Shown: positions 31,535 to 39,984 of the stretch, piece after piece
Layout: every line of letters begins with the position of its first letter
How positions within the stretch are numbered: the stretch's first letter is position 1
The notes under the pieces: model-generated
What the model was told of the DNA's origin: nothing
Database searches by the model: none
The model's input: the letters and a program-made list of their open reading frames with translations, nothing else
From: Streptomyces sp. VRA16 Mangrove soil
GTDB taxonomy: Bacteria; Actinomycetota; Actinomycetes; Streptomycetales; Streptomycetaceae
NCBI RefSeq assembly: GCF_017377775.1
Contig: NZ_JAFVLN010000023.1
Coordinates: 51,594-115,593 of the forward strand
Direction of reading: 5' to 3'
DNA: 64,000 bases
Program-made: the position numbers and the translations under genes

Positions 31535-32488
31535 ATGAGCACCGTCACCGCTTCCCGCGCCCCCGAGGCCGCCGCACTCCCCGCCCCGGCCCGCCCCGCT
31601 CTGGACTGGCGCGTCCGGTTCGGCGCGCTCTCCCTCATCTGGGGTTTCAGCTTCCTGCTCATCAAGGTGGGCACGGACGGCTACGCCCCCTTCCAGGTCA
31701 CCTTCGGGCGGCTGCTGTTCGGTACGGCGGTGCTCGCCGCGGCGATGATCGTGAAGCGCCAGGGCCTGCCGCGCGGCGCCCGCACCTGGGGCCATCTGGC
31801 GGTGGCGGCGCTTCTGCTCAACGCGCTGCCGTTCTCCCTCTTCGCGTTCGCCGAGCGGACCATCCCGTCCACGCTGGCGGGTATCTGCAACGCGACGTCG
31901 CCGCTGTGGGGCATGGCCCTGTCGCTGGTCGCGCTCTCCGAGGACCGGCCGACGCGGCGCAGGGTCGCGGGCCTGGGCATCGGTTTCCTCGGCGTGCTCA
32001 CGGTCCTCGGCGTGTGGCAGGGCTTCCACGGCCTCGACGTGACGGGCACGGCGCTGGCCCTCCTGGCCTCGTTCAGCTACCCGGTCGGCTGGATCTACGT
32101 ACGCCGCACCCTGGCGCACACCGGCCACTCCCACCTGTCGATGACCGGCGCCCAGCTCTTCCTCGCGACGCTCCAACTGGCCCTGATCACCCCGCTGTTC
32201 ACGTCCTGGCCGAGCCACTTCGCCCTGGCCCCGCTGCTCGCGATCGTCGCGCTGGGCGCGCTCGGCACCGGTCTCGCGGTGCTGCTCCAGTACGGCCTGG
32301 TCGCCGAGGTCGGCCCGACGACCGCGCAGATGGTCACGTACTTCATCCCGGTCATCGCCACCGCGGCGGGCGTCGCCCTCCTCGGCGAATCGCTGACCTG
32401 GTCGACCCCGATCGGCGCGGCCGTCGTCCTGGCCGGCGCCGCCCTGACCCAGCCCCGCCGCACCCGCCGCCGGACGGACGGCAACTGA
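31535..32488 (+). CDS. EamA family (DMT) transporter
   Basis: 317 residues. After a hydrophilic N-terminus of about 25 residues come ten hydrophobic segments in two EamA halves. LSLIWGFSFLLIKVG near 33, the ERTIPSTLAGICNATSPLWGMALSLV repeat end near 110, and AEVGPTTAQMVTYFIPVIATAAGVALLGE near 260 are typical EamA signatures. It is probably an exporter of a small metabolite or amino acid, under the divergent LysR. Confidence 0.85.
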   Translation: MSTVTASRAPEAAALPAPARPALDWRVRFGALSLIWGFSFLLIKVGTDGYAPFQVTFGRLLFGTAVLAAAMIVKRQGLPRGARTWGHLAVAALLLNALPFSLFAFAERTIPSTLAGICNATSPLWGMALSLVALSEDRPTRRRVAGLGIGFLGVLTVLGVWQGFHGLDVTGTALALLASFSYPVGWIYVRRTLAHTGHSHLSMTGAQLFLATLQLALITPLFTSWPSHFALAPLLAIVALGALGTGLAVLLQYGLVAEVGPTTAQMVTYFIPVIATAAGVALLGESLTWSTPIGAAVVLAGAALTQPRRTRRRTDGN

Positions 32489-32511
32489 GACCAGGGCACG
32501 CCCACCCCCAC

Positions 32512-32558
32512 CCGCCTTGGGCAATCTGCCGCCAAGGGCGGCAGGGTGGGCAAGGCGG
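32512..32558. terminator. nested hairpin between convergent EamA and MocR genes
   Basis: Inner stem CTGCCGCC (32526-32533), loop AAG, GGCGGCAG (32537-32544). An outer stem CCGCCTTG (32512-32519) pairs with CAAGGCGG (32551-32558). The structure probably terminates both transcripts. The rest of the 32489-32680 gap is C-rich and appears non-coding. Confidence 0.7.
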
Positions 32559-32680
32559 CACCCCAGCGCCGGGCAGGCGCTCCGACGGGCCCGCACCCCA
32601 GCACACCCCCGCCCAGCCAAGACCCGGCCGAACCTCAACCCGCCGAGCCCGAACTCCCCGAACCCGAACCCGAACCCCGC

Positions 32681-34021
32681 TCAGGCATACCCCCGCCCCG
32701 GCCCAGGCCGCACCGCCGCAGCCACATCCTCCGCAACCCCCGCCATCTCCCCGACCCCCAACCGAGAAACAGTCACCCGCACCCCCGGCCCCGCACTCAT
32801 CCGGAACCGCGCCCCCGGCGCCACCGCCCACCCAGCATGCAGCAACCGCGCCACGGCCCCGGTCTCATCGGGCACCGGCACCCACACGTTCATCCCGCTC
32901 CGCCCGAACGCCACGACCCCCCGCTCCGCGAGCGCCGAGATCAACGCCTCCCGCCGCTCCCCGTACGACGTGGCGACCGCCGCCACATCCACGGCACCCC
33001 CGGCCCACAGCCCGGCCACCGCCCGCTGCGTGATCCGGCTGACCCACCCGGGCCCGAGCCGCTGCCGCCCCCGCACCCGGTCCACCGTCACCGCGTCCCC
33101 GGTGAGCACGGCCAGCCGGAGATCGGGCCCGTACGCCTTCGCCACGGACCGCACGAACGCCCAGTGCCGTACCGCCCCGGCCAGCGGATGCAACGGAAGG
33201 TCGACGATGGCGTGCCCGTGGTCGTCCTCGATGAGCAGCACCTCGGGCGCCCCGGCCAGCACCGCCCGCAGCTCACGCGCCCGCTCCGGACCCACCGCAG
33301 CCCCGGTCGGGTTCTGCGCCCGGCACGTCACGACGAGGGCCCGCGCCCCCTCCCGCAACGCCCGCTCCACATCCCCCGGCAACGGCCCGTCGTCGTCCAC
33401 CCCGACCGGCACGATCCGCAGCCCGAGCGCCGGCACGAGGTCGAGCATGCTGCCCCACCCCGGATCCTCGACGGCGACCGCGTCCCCGGCCTTGAGATGC
33501 GCGGCGAGCACCCGCTCGATGGCGTCGAGCGACCCGGACGTCACGGTCACGGGCCCCTCGGGCACCCCGTCCGCGTCGAACCCGGCCCGCGCCCGCCGCA
33601 CCAGCTCCGGCTCCAGCGGGTCGCTGCCGTACAGCACGGGGTCCTCGTCCCCCGCGGCCGCCGCCGCGGCGAACACCTCGGCGAGCGGCGGCAACAGCGC
33701 GATGTCCGGATTGCCGTCGGAGACGTCCCGCACCCCCGGCGGCACCTCCACCCGGATGTGCTCGCGCGCGGTGGTGGCGGGCTTCGGGCGCACCCGGCTG
33801 CCGCGCCGCCCCGCCGTCTCGATGACCCCGCGCTCGCGCAGCGTCCGGTACGCGGCCGCGACCGTATTGGGATTCACCCCGAGCGACTGAGCCAACTCCC
33901 GCATGGGAGGCAGCAGTTGCCCCGGTTCCAGGCCGCCATCGGCCACCGCACGCTCGACGCTCGCGGAAATCTCTGCTGCGCGGCGCCCCTTGATCGGATA
34001 CTCTCCTAGCACAAACAGCAT
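32681..34021 (-). CDS. MocR-type regulator (GntR HTH fused to aminotransferase fold)
   Basis: 446 residues. A GntR winged HTH occupies about 1-75 (LPPMRELAQSLGVNPNTVAAAYRTLRERGVI). It is followed by a fold-type I aminotransferase domain with VTSGSLDAIERVLAAHLKAGDAVAVEDPGWG near 160, QNPTGAAVG near 235, and SVAKAYGPDLRLAVLTG near 298 supplying the PLP lysine candidate. PdxR/MocR regulators sense PLP or an amine. It is divergent from two PNPOx-fold genes, which fits control of B6 or flavin-dependent chemistry. Confidence 0.85.
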   Translation of the reverse strand: MLFVLGEYPIKGRRAAEISASVERAVADGGLEPGQLLPPMRELAQSLGVNPNTVAAAYRTLRERGVIETAGRRGSRVRPKPATTAREHIRVEVPPGVRDVSDGNPDIALLPPLAEVFAAAAAAGDEDPVLYGSDPLEPELVRRARAGFDADGVPEGPVTVTSGSLDAIERVLAAHLKAGDAVAVEDPGWGSMLDLVPALGLRIVPVGVDDDGPLPGDVERALREGARALVVTCRAQNPTGAAVGPERARELRAVLAGAPEVLLIEDDHGHAIVDLPLHPLAGAVRHWAFVRSVAKAYGPDLRLAVLTGDAVTVDRVRGRQRLGPGWVSRITQRAVAGLWAGGAVDVAAVATSYGERREALISALAERGVVAFGRSGMNVWVPVPDETGAVARLLHAGWAVAPGARFRMSAGPGVRVTVSRLGVGEMAGVAEDVAAAVRPGPGRGYA

Positions 34022-34032
34022 TTTGCACTAAT
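34007..34032. promoter_or_regulatory. direct repeat in the MocR intergenic region
   Basis: TAGCACAAAC at 34007 and TTGCACTAAT at 34023 are direct repeats 16 bp apart (TnGCAC-W-A), overlapping the MocR start and the promoter of the PNPOx pair. MocR regulators often use direct repeats. TACAAT at 34033-34038 could be a -10 for the rightward genes. Confidence 0.4.
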
Positions 34033-34049
34033 ACAATGGAGTCCGCAAT

Positions 34050-34778
34050 ATGAGCGTGGCAACCGACCAGCAGCCGCCGCACCGGCCGGACGAGCCCGCG
34101 GCCCCGGACACGTACGCGCCCACGGACCGCACCGTCCCCACCCGGTCCAAGGAACGCGCCTCGTACGACCGTTCGCTGGTGCACTCGATACTCGACGAGG
34201 CGTACGTCTGCCACCTCGGCTTCGTGCGCGACGGCGCTCCGGTGGTGCTGCCCACCCTCTACGGCCGCGTCGACGACGTCCTCTACGTCCACGGCTCGAC
34301 CGGCTCGCGTCCGCTGCGCATGGCGGGCCAGGCGTCCTCCGCGGGAGCCGAGCAGGACCCCGGCCTGCCCGTCTGCCTCACGGTGACGCACGTCGACGGC
34401 CTGGTCCTGGCCCGCTCCGCCTTCCACCACTCCATCAACTACCGCTCGGTGGTCATCCACGGCACCGCCCACCAGGTCACGGACCCGGACGAGAAGCGGC
34501 GCGCCCTCGACGCCCTGGTCGACCACGTCGTACCGGGCCGCGCGGCCGACTCCCGCCCGGCGAACGCCAAGGAGCTCGCCGCGACCGCCGTGCTCCGCCT
34601 CGACCTCGCGGAGGTATCGGCCAAGCTGCGCACCGGCGGCCCGAACGACGAGCCGGAGGACATGGGCCTGCCGCACTGGGCGGGCGTCGTCCCGCTGCAG
34701 AAGGGCTACGACCCCCTGATCCCGTCCGCCGATCTCGCCGACGGCATTGAAGTCCCCGCGTACTTGCGGGAGTTGTGA
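34050..34778 (+). CDS. pyridoxamine 5'-phosphate oxidase-fold protein
   Basis: 242 residues. RASYDRSLVHSILDEAYVCHLGFVRDGAPVVLPTLYGRVDDVLYVHGSTGSRPLR near 36-90 is the flavin-binding split barrel of the Pyridox_ox_2 type (family of nitroimidazole-resistance-like proteins). ARSAFHHSINYRSVVIHGTA follows. It probably binds FMN or another nucleotide cofactor. It is divergent from MocR and its TGA overlaps the ATG of the next gene, so the two are co-transcribed. Confidence 0.75.
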   Translation: MSVATDQQPPHRPDEPAAPDTYAPTDRTVPTRSKERASYDRSLVHSILDEAYVCHLGFVRDGAPVVLPTLYGRVDDVLYVHGSTGSRPLRMAGQASSAGAEQDPGLPVCLTVTHVDGLVLARSAFHHSINYRSVVIHGTAHQVTDPDEKRRALDALVDHVVPGRAADSRPANAKELAATAVLRLDLAEVSAKLRTGGPNDEPEDMGLPHWAGVVPLQKGYDPLIPSADLADGIEVPAYLREL

Positions 34779-35413
34779 TGCTGATCCACCCCTGGGACGC
34801 GGCACGCTCCGACGCCGAGTGGCAACAGTGGCTGGCCGTCCACGACTTCGGGCAGCTCGCGGTCAACGGGCTGCCGGGCGAGCCCCCGTTCGTCCAGCCG
34901 ATGCACTTCGCGTACGACGCCGAGCGCGGCGAGGTCCTCGCGCACCTGGCCCGCCCGAACCCGGTGTGGCCCGCGCTGGACGCGAACCCCGAGGTGCTGC
35001 TGAGCGTCGTCGACGACTACGCGTACGTACAGGGGCCCTGGCAGGCGCTGCCCGGCGATCCGCCCGAGCACGGCACGCCGACCAGCTTCTACGCGGCCGT
35101 CCAACTCCGGTGCACGGCACGCGTCGTGGACGACCCGGCGGAGAAGGCCGAGCTCCTCAACCGGCAGCTGGGCCACTTCCAGCCGCCCGGCATGTCGGCG
35201 ACGGTGGCGGCGGACGAGGGCCCGTACGCGCGGCGGCTCCCCGGGATCCGGGGGCTGCGCCTCCAGGTCACGGACGTGCGCGCCAAGTTCAAGTACGGCG
35301 GCAACAAACCCGAGGAGGTCCAGGACCGGATCGCCGAGGGGCTCGCCGAGCGCGGCCGCCCGCTGGACGCCGCCGCGCTGGCGGTGCAGCTGCGGCGGCG
35401 CCGGGAGGCATGA
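34778..35413 (+). CDS. FMN-binding negative transcriptional regulator family (PaiB-like)
   Basis: 211 residues; the ATG at 34778 shares one base with the upstream TGA. It starts LIHPWDAARSDAEWQQWLAVHDFGQLAVNG and contains FVQPMHFAYDAERGEVLAHLARPNPVWPAL and YVQGPWQALPGDPPEHGTPTSFYAAVQL, all typical of the PaiB/FMN_bind_2 family. The C-terminal KFKYGGNKPEEVQDRIAEGL is the conserved helix. The family name comes from Bacillus PaiB; enzymatic function is undefined. It is co-transcribed with the PNPOx-fold gene. Confidence 0.8.
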   Translation: MLIHPWDAARSDAEWQQWLAVHDFGQLAVNGLPGEPPFVQPMHFAYDAERGEVLAHLARPNPVWPALDANPEVLLSVVDDYAYVQGPWQALPGDPPEHGTPTSFYAAVQLRCTARVVDDPAEKAELLNRQLGHFQPPGMSATVAADEGPYARRLPGIRGLRLQVTDVRAKFKYGGNKPEEVQDRIAEGLAERGRPLDAAALAVQLRRRREA

Positions 35414-35417
35414 GGGA

Positions 35418-36377
35418 TCAGCGGGTGGCGCGGGCCTCCGCGACGGCGAGGCCCGCCACCGCGACCAGCATCAGGGCCGTGCCGGTCACGGTCGCCGCGG
35501 TCAGCTCCTCACCCAGCAGCGTCACCGCGACGACCGCGGCGCCCACCGGTTCGAGCAGCATGATCACGGAGACCGTGGCGGAGCGTACGACGGCGGCGCC
35601 CGCGAAGTACAGGCCGTAGGCGAGCGCGGTCGGCACCGACGTCACGTACGCCAACAGGCCGACGACCGCGCCCGGTTGAGCCGTGTGCGCAACCAGCCCG
35701 TCGTGCGCGCCGAAGGGCAGCAGCACGAGCGCGGCGACGGCGAAGGTCCCGGCGGTCGTTCCGATCCCGGAACCGCCCTGCCCGTGCCGCCCGAACCACC
35801 GGGTGAGCAGCGTCATGACGGCGTATCCGGCCGCCGAGGCGAGCGCCCACAGCACCCCGGCCGGCCGCACGGCCGCGCCCCCACCGCCCAGCACGAGCAC
35901 GGCGAGCCCGCCGAGCGCACCGGCGACGGCGAGCAGCCCGCCGGTGCCGAGCCGCTCCCCCAGCGTGACGCGCGCGCCGACCGCGATCAGGACGGGCCCC
36001 GCGCCGAGGGTGACCACGGTCCCCACGGCGAGCCCGGTCACCGCCACGGCGGCGAAGTAGGCGGTCTGGAACACGGCGAGGGACACCCCGAGGACGCAGA
36101 GCCGCAGGGCCGCCCTCGGCCCCGGCCGCGCGGCGCGGTGGTCGCGCCCGCGCCACAGCCGCGCGGCGAGCAGCAGCACGCAGCCTCCGGCGCAGCGCCA
36201 GAACGACAGGGCGCCGGCCCCCATGTCGCTCACCAGGAACACCAGCGAGGCGGCGGCGCCCGCGGTGCCCCAGGCGAACCCGGCGACGATCAGATACAGC
36301 AGTCCGCGCCCGACCGGCAGTTGACCGGAGGCGGGCGTATCGACACGGACAGAGACAGCTGAGACAGCCTTGGACAC
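35418..36377 (-). CDS. EamA family (DMT) transporter
   Basis: 319 residues from the GTG at 36377, preferred because GTGGAGAACCAC gives a ribosome binding site. Ten hydrophobic segments in two halves: LLYLIVAGFAWGTAGAAASLVF near 25 and the second-half VVRSATVSVIMLLEPVGAAVVAVTLLGEE near 265. It probably exports small metabolites. A 287-bp leader with a small ORF separates it from a second EamA gene upstream on the same strand. Confidence 0.8.
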   Translation of the reverse strand: MSKAVSAVSVRVDTPASGQLPVGRGLLYLIVAGFAWGTAGAAASLVFLVSDMGAGALSFWRCAGGCVLLLAARLWRGRDHRAARPGPRAALRLCVLGVSLAVFQTAYFAAVAVTGLAVGTVVTLGAGPVLIAVGARVTLGERLGTGGLLAVAGALGGLAVLVLGGGGAAVRPAGVLWALASAAGYAVMTLLTRWFGRHGQGGSGIGTTAGTFAVAALVLLPFGAHDGLVAHTAQPGAVVGLLAYVTSVPTALAYGLYFAGAAVVRSATVSVIMLLEPVGAAVVAVTLLGEELTAATVTGTALMLVAVAGLAVAEARATR

Positions 36378-36567
36378 GTGGTTCTCCACGGAAGCGGGCC
36401 CCGGACACAGCGCGGGGCCGAAGGACACGGACCGTCGTCGGCGGGCAGCCGTGCCTTCTCGTCAGCTCACGAAGTCACCACAGGGTTCACGCGCCGCCCG
36501 CACCAGGGCCCGGCGCAGCGCCCCGGCCGTCCTCAAGCACGTACGCATCCACGCGCACGTACGAGGA

Positions 36568-36654
36568 TCAGCGGGCGCCCGCCCGAGTCCGGCCCACGGG
36601 GCCGGACAGGCCCTGGACGGCCGGCGGCGGAAGAAGGAGCCAGTGCGTGTCCAT
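36568..36654 (-). CDS. possible 28-residue leader peptide ORF in the EamA leader region
   Basis: A short frame starts at the ATG at 36654, 10 bp after the stop of the upstream EamA gene, and ends in TGA at 36568. It begins MDTHWLLLPPPAVQGLSG and contains a PPP stretch, which stalls ribosomes without EF-P. No good Shine-Dalgarno sequence precedes it. The rest of the gap 36378-36664 contains GC-rich inverted sequences but no other gene. A regulatory uORF is possible but unproven. Confidence 0.25.
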   Translation of the reverse strand: MDTHWLLLPPPAVQGLSGPVGRTRAGAR

Positions 36655-36664
36655 GGCCGTCACG

Positions 36665-37675
36665 CTAGACAGGACTCTGCGTGGCGGACAACAGGGTTTC
36701 CGGTTCGACGTCCGCGGGCGGCGCGGACGCCTTCGACGACTGCGCGATGAACGCGCCGACCAGCACCACCGCGCCGCCGAACAGCTGCGGCGCCGACAGG
36801 TGCTCGCCGAGCAGCACCCAGGCGAGCACGGTCGCGATGACCGCCTCCAGACAGGCCACCACCCCGGCGACCTGGGGCGAGAGGCGGCGCACCGAGACCA
36901 CTCCGGTGACGTACGCGACGACGGTGGCGAGCAGCACGATCCAGCACAGCAGCAGCCAGGCGGGCACGGCCGTGCCGTTCATGTCGGCGCTGCCCGCGAG
37001 CACGGACCGGTCCATCCCCCAGGGCCGGGCGATGACGGTGAGCAGGACGGCGCCGATCAGGAGGCCGTACGCGATCACGCCGAGCGGATCGGGAACGGCG
37101 CCGTCGGCGGCGTCGCTGCCCTGGTCGGACAGGACGAAGTAGCCGACCTGACAACAGGCGGCGGCGAGCGCGAGCAGCAGTCCGAGCGCGTCGAAGCTCA
37201 GCCCCGACCAGATCTCGACGACGCAGGCGAGCCCGCCCACGGCGAGGACGACACCGAGCGCGGCGGCCCGGCTCACGGGCTTGCGCTGCACGAACCGCAC
37301 CCAGCCGAGCACCAGCGCGGGCGCCAGGTACTCGATGAGCAGGGCGACGCCGACCGGGATCCGGGAGATCGCCGCGAAGTAGCAGGCCTGGACACCGGCG
37401 ACGGCGAGCAGTCCGAACCCGGCGAGCAGCACGGGCCGTTCCCGCACCAGGGCCCGGTGCCGCCAGGCGACCGGCAGCATGACGAGGGCGGCGCCCGCGA
37501 CCCGCAGCCACACCACGTCCAGCGGGTCGAGTCCCGCCTCGATCAGCGGCTTGGCCGCGACTCCCGACCCGCCGAAGGCGAGCGCGGAGACCAGGGCGAG
37601 CCCGAGCCCGAAACCCCGCCCGGCCGTCCCGCTCCCCGCTGTCTCCTCAGACCCCTGTGCTCCGTGCATCGGCAC
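36665..37675 (-). CDS. EamA family (DMT) transporter
   Basis: 336 residues from the GTG at 37675; an ATG two codons later is equally possible. Ten hydrophobic segments: FGLGLALVSALAFGGSGVAAKPL near 22, YFAAISRIPVGVALLIEYLAPALVLGWVRF near 98-127, and SPQVAGVVACLEAVIATVLAWVLLGE near 268. The pattern resembles the RhtA/threonine-homoserine exporter branch of EamA. It is followed on the same strand by another EamA gene. Confidence 0.8.
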   Translation of the reverse strand: MPMHGAQGSEETAGSGTAGRGFGLGLALVSALAFGGSGVAAKPLIEAGLDPLDVVWLRVAGAALVMLPVAWRHRALVRERPVLLAGFGLLAVAGVQACYFAAISRIPVGVALLIEYLAPALVLGWVRFVQRKPVSRAAALGVVLAVGGLACVVEIWSGLSFDALGLLLALAAACCQVGYFVLSDQGSDAADGAVPDPLGVIAYGLLIGAVLLTVIARPWGMDRSVLAGSADMNGTAVPAWLLLCWIVLLATVVAYVTGVVSVRRLSPQVAGVVACLEAVIATVLAWVLLGEHLSAPQLFGGAVVLVGAFIAQSSKASAPPADVEPETLLSATQSPV

Positions 37676-37680
37676 ATCAT

Positions 37681-37721
37681 GACAGGGGCAGTCATGACCG
37701 TCATCCCCGATGACCCCTGTC
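37681..37721. promoter_or_regulatory. inverted repeat upstream of the EamA gene
   Basis: GACAGGGG at 37681-37688 and CCCCTGTC at 37714-37721 form a perfect 8-bp inverted repeat with a 25-bp spacer. It starts 6 bp from the EamA start codon, between that gene and the Clp_N gene. It could be two half-sites or a hairpin. Confidence 0.4.
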
Positions 37722-37765
37722 TCACGGCCCGGACGCGCATACCGGCAACAAGTGCTCTCACGCGG

Positions 37766-38278
37766 TCAATTCAGCCGCCGGCGCAGCCGGTCGACGTCGA
37801 CCCCGGCCCGGCCGAGGACCTCCACGGCCCGGGACTCCACGTCCGTCGCGAGGGCGGCGAGCACATCGACGCCGCGGGCCCGCTCGTCACCGCGCCGCAC
37901 GGCCCGCTCGACGCCCGCCGCCATCGCGGCGGCCGCGACCGGCGACCAGCCGGGGGTGCCGCCCCGCACGAGGGGCACGGCCCCGGAGTCCTCCACGGAA
38001 CCCTGCCACCGCAGCCCGTAGCCGATGCTGCGCTGCACGAGATAGCCGAGCAGCCGGGCGACCTGCGCCGGGTCGGGAAAGGCGGCCCGGACGTCCGGGT
38101 CAGCCTCCAGGAGGGAGTGCAGCAGGTGCGCGGAGTCGACCTGCCGGTCCCCGTCCCGCACGGCACGCCGCTTCGCGCCCGCGACGACAAGGGCCAGCTC
38201 GTCACTGAGCGGGGCGTCTTCGGGCGCTGCCGGGAGAGCGTCGCACTCTCCGGCGCCGGTTGGGGCGGAACTCTGCAC
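37766..38278 (-). CDS. Clp protease N-terminal domain protein
   Basis: 170 residues from the GTG at 38278, preceded by GAGGTGGGGTAC, a good ribosome binding site; an upstream ATG at 38314 lacks one. Two Clp_N repeats are visible: LSDELALVVAGAKRRAVRDGDRQVDSAHLLHSLLEADPDV near 20-58 and AMAAGVERAVRRGDERARGVDVLAALATDVESRAVEVLGRAGV near 115-160. There is no ATPase domain, so it could be a solo adaptor or substrate binder for ClpC. Target unknown. Confidence 0.75.
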   Translation of the reverse strand: MQSSAPTGAGECDALPAAPEDAPLSDELALVVAGAKRRAVRDGDRQVDSAHLLHSLLEADPDVRAAFPDPAQVARLLGYLVQRSIGYGLRWQGSVEDSGAVPLVRGGTPGWSPVAAAAMAAGVERAVRRGDERARGVDVLAALATDVESRAVEVLGRAGVDVDRLRRRLN

Positions 38279-38477
38279 GTACCCCACCTCATCAGGCCGG
38301 ATACACAGGAACATCCCCGGAGGGAAGCATCTTCGCGTCCGACGCAAGGTGGGCACGCGCGCGTGGCGTCTCCTCCTTACGGATGAAATCGGCAGCCTCG
38401 ACCCGGAGGGGCGCGCGTCCACCGGCTCTGCGCCCCGCACGCAACCACGACCACCGCGCCCCTCGTCCGTCACTGTC

Positions 38478-38666
38478 ATGGAGAGCAGGTGCTGGCTCGT
38501 GGCCCTGCCCGCGACGGACGGCAGGCTCTACGTGTACCGGGTGTACGCCCCGGACGACGCGCTGCCCGGAGATCTGTTCTGGGAGGCGTGGCACTGCCAC
38601 GACGAGGGCCCGCACCCGCGCGCGTCCGACCTCTTCGACGCGGCGGAGATACAGCCGCTGTTCTGA
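38478..38666 (+). CDS. small hypothetical protein, 62 residues
   Basis: The ATG at 38478 starts MESRCWLVALPATDGRLYVYRVYAPDDALPGDLFWEAWHCHDEG. The frame extends upstream but those codons look non-coding. No strong ribosome binding site is present. Alternating hydrophobic and aromatic residues suggest a small beta-sheet protein. It is divergent from the Clp_N gene and lies just before the SRPBCC gene. Function unknown. Confidence 0.5.
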   Translation: MESRCWLVALPATDGRLYVYRVYAPDDALPGDLFWEAWHCHDEGPHPRASDLFDAAEIQPLF

Positions 38667-38784
38667 CGGTTCATCAGTATTGAATGTTCGCGGCCGTACG
38701 GCTACGTTCCGCGACGACGCACCACCACTGCTGCCCGTCAGCGCATCAGCCCGTCATGGCTCACGACTCATAAGGGGTGGCCGC

Positions 38785-39213
38785 ATGGCCGAAGTCAGCG
38801 CGGAAGCACGCATCGAGGCACCGGCCGAGAAGGTCTGGGCCCAGCTCACCGACTTCTCCGCGTACGGAGAGTGGAACGCCACCCACACGAGCTTCCCGAA
38901 GGGCGGTCCGGCCACCCTGGAAGTGGGCGGTCAGTTCGAGGAGAACATGAAGCTGATGGGCTTCCCCGCCGAGGTCACCTGGACCATCGAGGATCTGGCG
39001 GACGCCCGCACGCTGGCCATCAGGGGCAAGGGCCCGATGGGCGTGAACGTCGGCACGCGCTACACCCTGATCCCGGACGGCGACGCGACGACGGTGCGCA
39101 TCGACGGCGAGTTCACGGGCGCGGCCGTGTCACTGATGGCGGGCAAGCTCAAGGACTCGGCGACGGCGGCACTCAACGAGTCGCTGCGCAAGCTGTCCGG
39201 CCTCGTCACCTGA
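38785..39213 (+). CDS. SRPBCC family protein (Rv0910-type)
   Basis: 142 residues; the ATG follows AAGGGGTGGCCGC. The START/SRPBCC fold is seen in EARIEAPAEKVWAQLTDFSAYGEWNATHTSF near residues 7-37, then GGQFEENMKLMGFPAEVTWTIEDL and a C-terminal amphipathic helix LKDSATAALNESLRKLSGLV. It matches the Rv0910 family, annotated as a toxin in M. tuberculosis. No Rv0909-type antitoxin is adjacent, so a ligand-binding role is at least as likely. A hairpin terminator follows. Confidence 0.75.
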   Translation: MAEVSAEARIEAPAEKVWAQLTDFSAYGEWNATHTSFPKGGPATLEVGGQFEENMKLMGFPAEVTWTIEDLADARTLAIRGKGPMGVNVGTRYTLIPDGDATTVRIDGEFTGAAVSLMAGKLKDSATAALNESLRKLSGLVT

Positions 39214-39254
39214 GCCCGAGCCGCCCGCACGCCCACACACGCTCGCACGCAAAG

Positions 39255-39292
39255 GAAGAGGCGCCCCGTACTCACGTACGGGACGCCTCTTC
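39255..39292 (+). terminator. strong hairpin terminator between convergent genes
   Basis: A 17-bp stem with one mismatch between 39255-39271 and 39276-39292 (GAAGAGGCGcCCCGTA and its complement). It separates the SRPBCC and PadR genes and probably serves both. Confidence 0.8.
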
Positions 39293-39332
39293 ATCGTTCT
39301 CTCCCCGCTATCGGTCCGGGCCCGCACGGGGC

Positions 39333-39962
39333 TCAGTCCTCGTCGGCGAGGATCAGGTACAGCTTCTTGCGCGCGTCGTTGATGACGGTGAGCGCCTTCT
39401 CGCGCTGTTCCTTGCTGCCGGTCTTCCAGACCTGACCGAACGCCTCCATCAGGCCGAAGCCGGCCTGCCGGATCTCGTTCATGGCCTCCCAGTCGACGCC
39501 TCGACCGGCCTCCTCCCAAGGGGCGTCGGGCCCCTCGTCGGCGGCGGTGCGCCCGGCGTCGGTGAGCGAGAACAGCTTCTTGCCGCCCTCACTGGCGCTG
39601 GCGATCAGGCCCTCGTCCTCCAGCATCTGCAGCGTGGGGTAGACGGAGCCGGGGCTCGGCTTCCACGCGCCGCCGCTGCGCTCGGCGATCTCCTGGATCA
39701 TCTCGTAGCCGTGCATCGGGCGGTCCTTGAGGAGCGCCAGGATCGAGGCGCGCACGTCGCCGCGCCGGGCCCGGCCGCGCGGGCCGCCACCGCGGCCGCC
39801 GCGACCGCCCCAGGGGCCGCCGGGGCCGGGGCCGAAGCCGGGCCCGAACGGGCCGAACGCCCGCCGGCCCTCGAAGCCGGGTCGCCCTTCGAAACCGGGC
39901 CGGCCTTCACGGCGGCCGGGTCCGTAATGTTCATGTCCGTGGTCGTGTCCGTGGGTACGCAT
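39333..39962 (-). CDS. PadR family transcriptional regulator with His/Gly-rich N-terminus
   Basis: 209 residues from the ATG at 39962; AAAGGACTGATTCTC gives the ribosome binding site. The first about 70 residues are unusual: HGHDHGHEHYGPGRREG, then Gly/Pro/Phe-rich repeats (RPGFEGRPGFEGRR). The PadR winged helix follows: RASILALLKDRPMHGYEMIQEIAERSGGAWKPSPGSVYPTLQMLEDEGLI near 76-126, with a C-terminal dimerisation helix. The His-rich tail could bind metal, but this is not shown. Inverted repeats upstream suggest autoregulation. Confidence 0.85.
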   Translation of the reverse strand: MRTHGHDHGHEHYGPGRREGRPGFEGRPGFEGRRAFGPFGPGFGPGPGGPWGGRGGRGGGPRGRARRGDVRASILALLKDRPMHGYEMIQEIAERSGGAWKPSPGSVYPTLQMLEDEGLIASASEGGKKLFSLTDAGRTAADEGPDAPWEEAGRGVDWEAMNEIRQAGFGLMEAFGQVWKTGSKEQREKALTVINDARKKLYLILADED

Positions 39963-39984
39963 GAGAATCAGTCCTTTCACAACT

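Noticed and set aside
36370..36750. Plus-strand frames across the EamA leader
   Set aside because: They are antisense to the transporter end and leader and show no motif or initiation signal.
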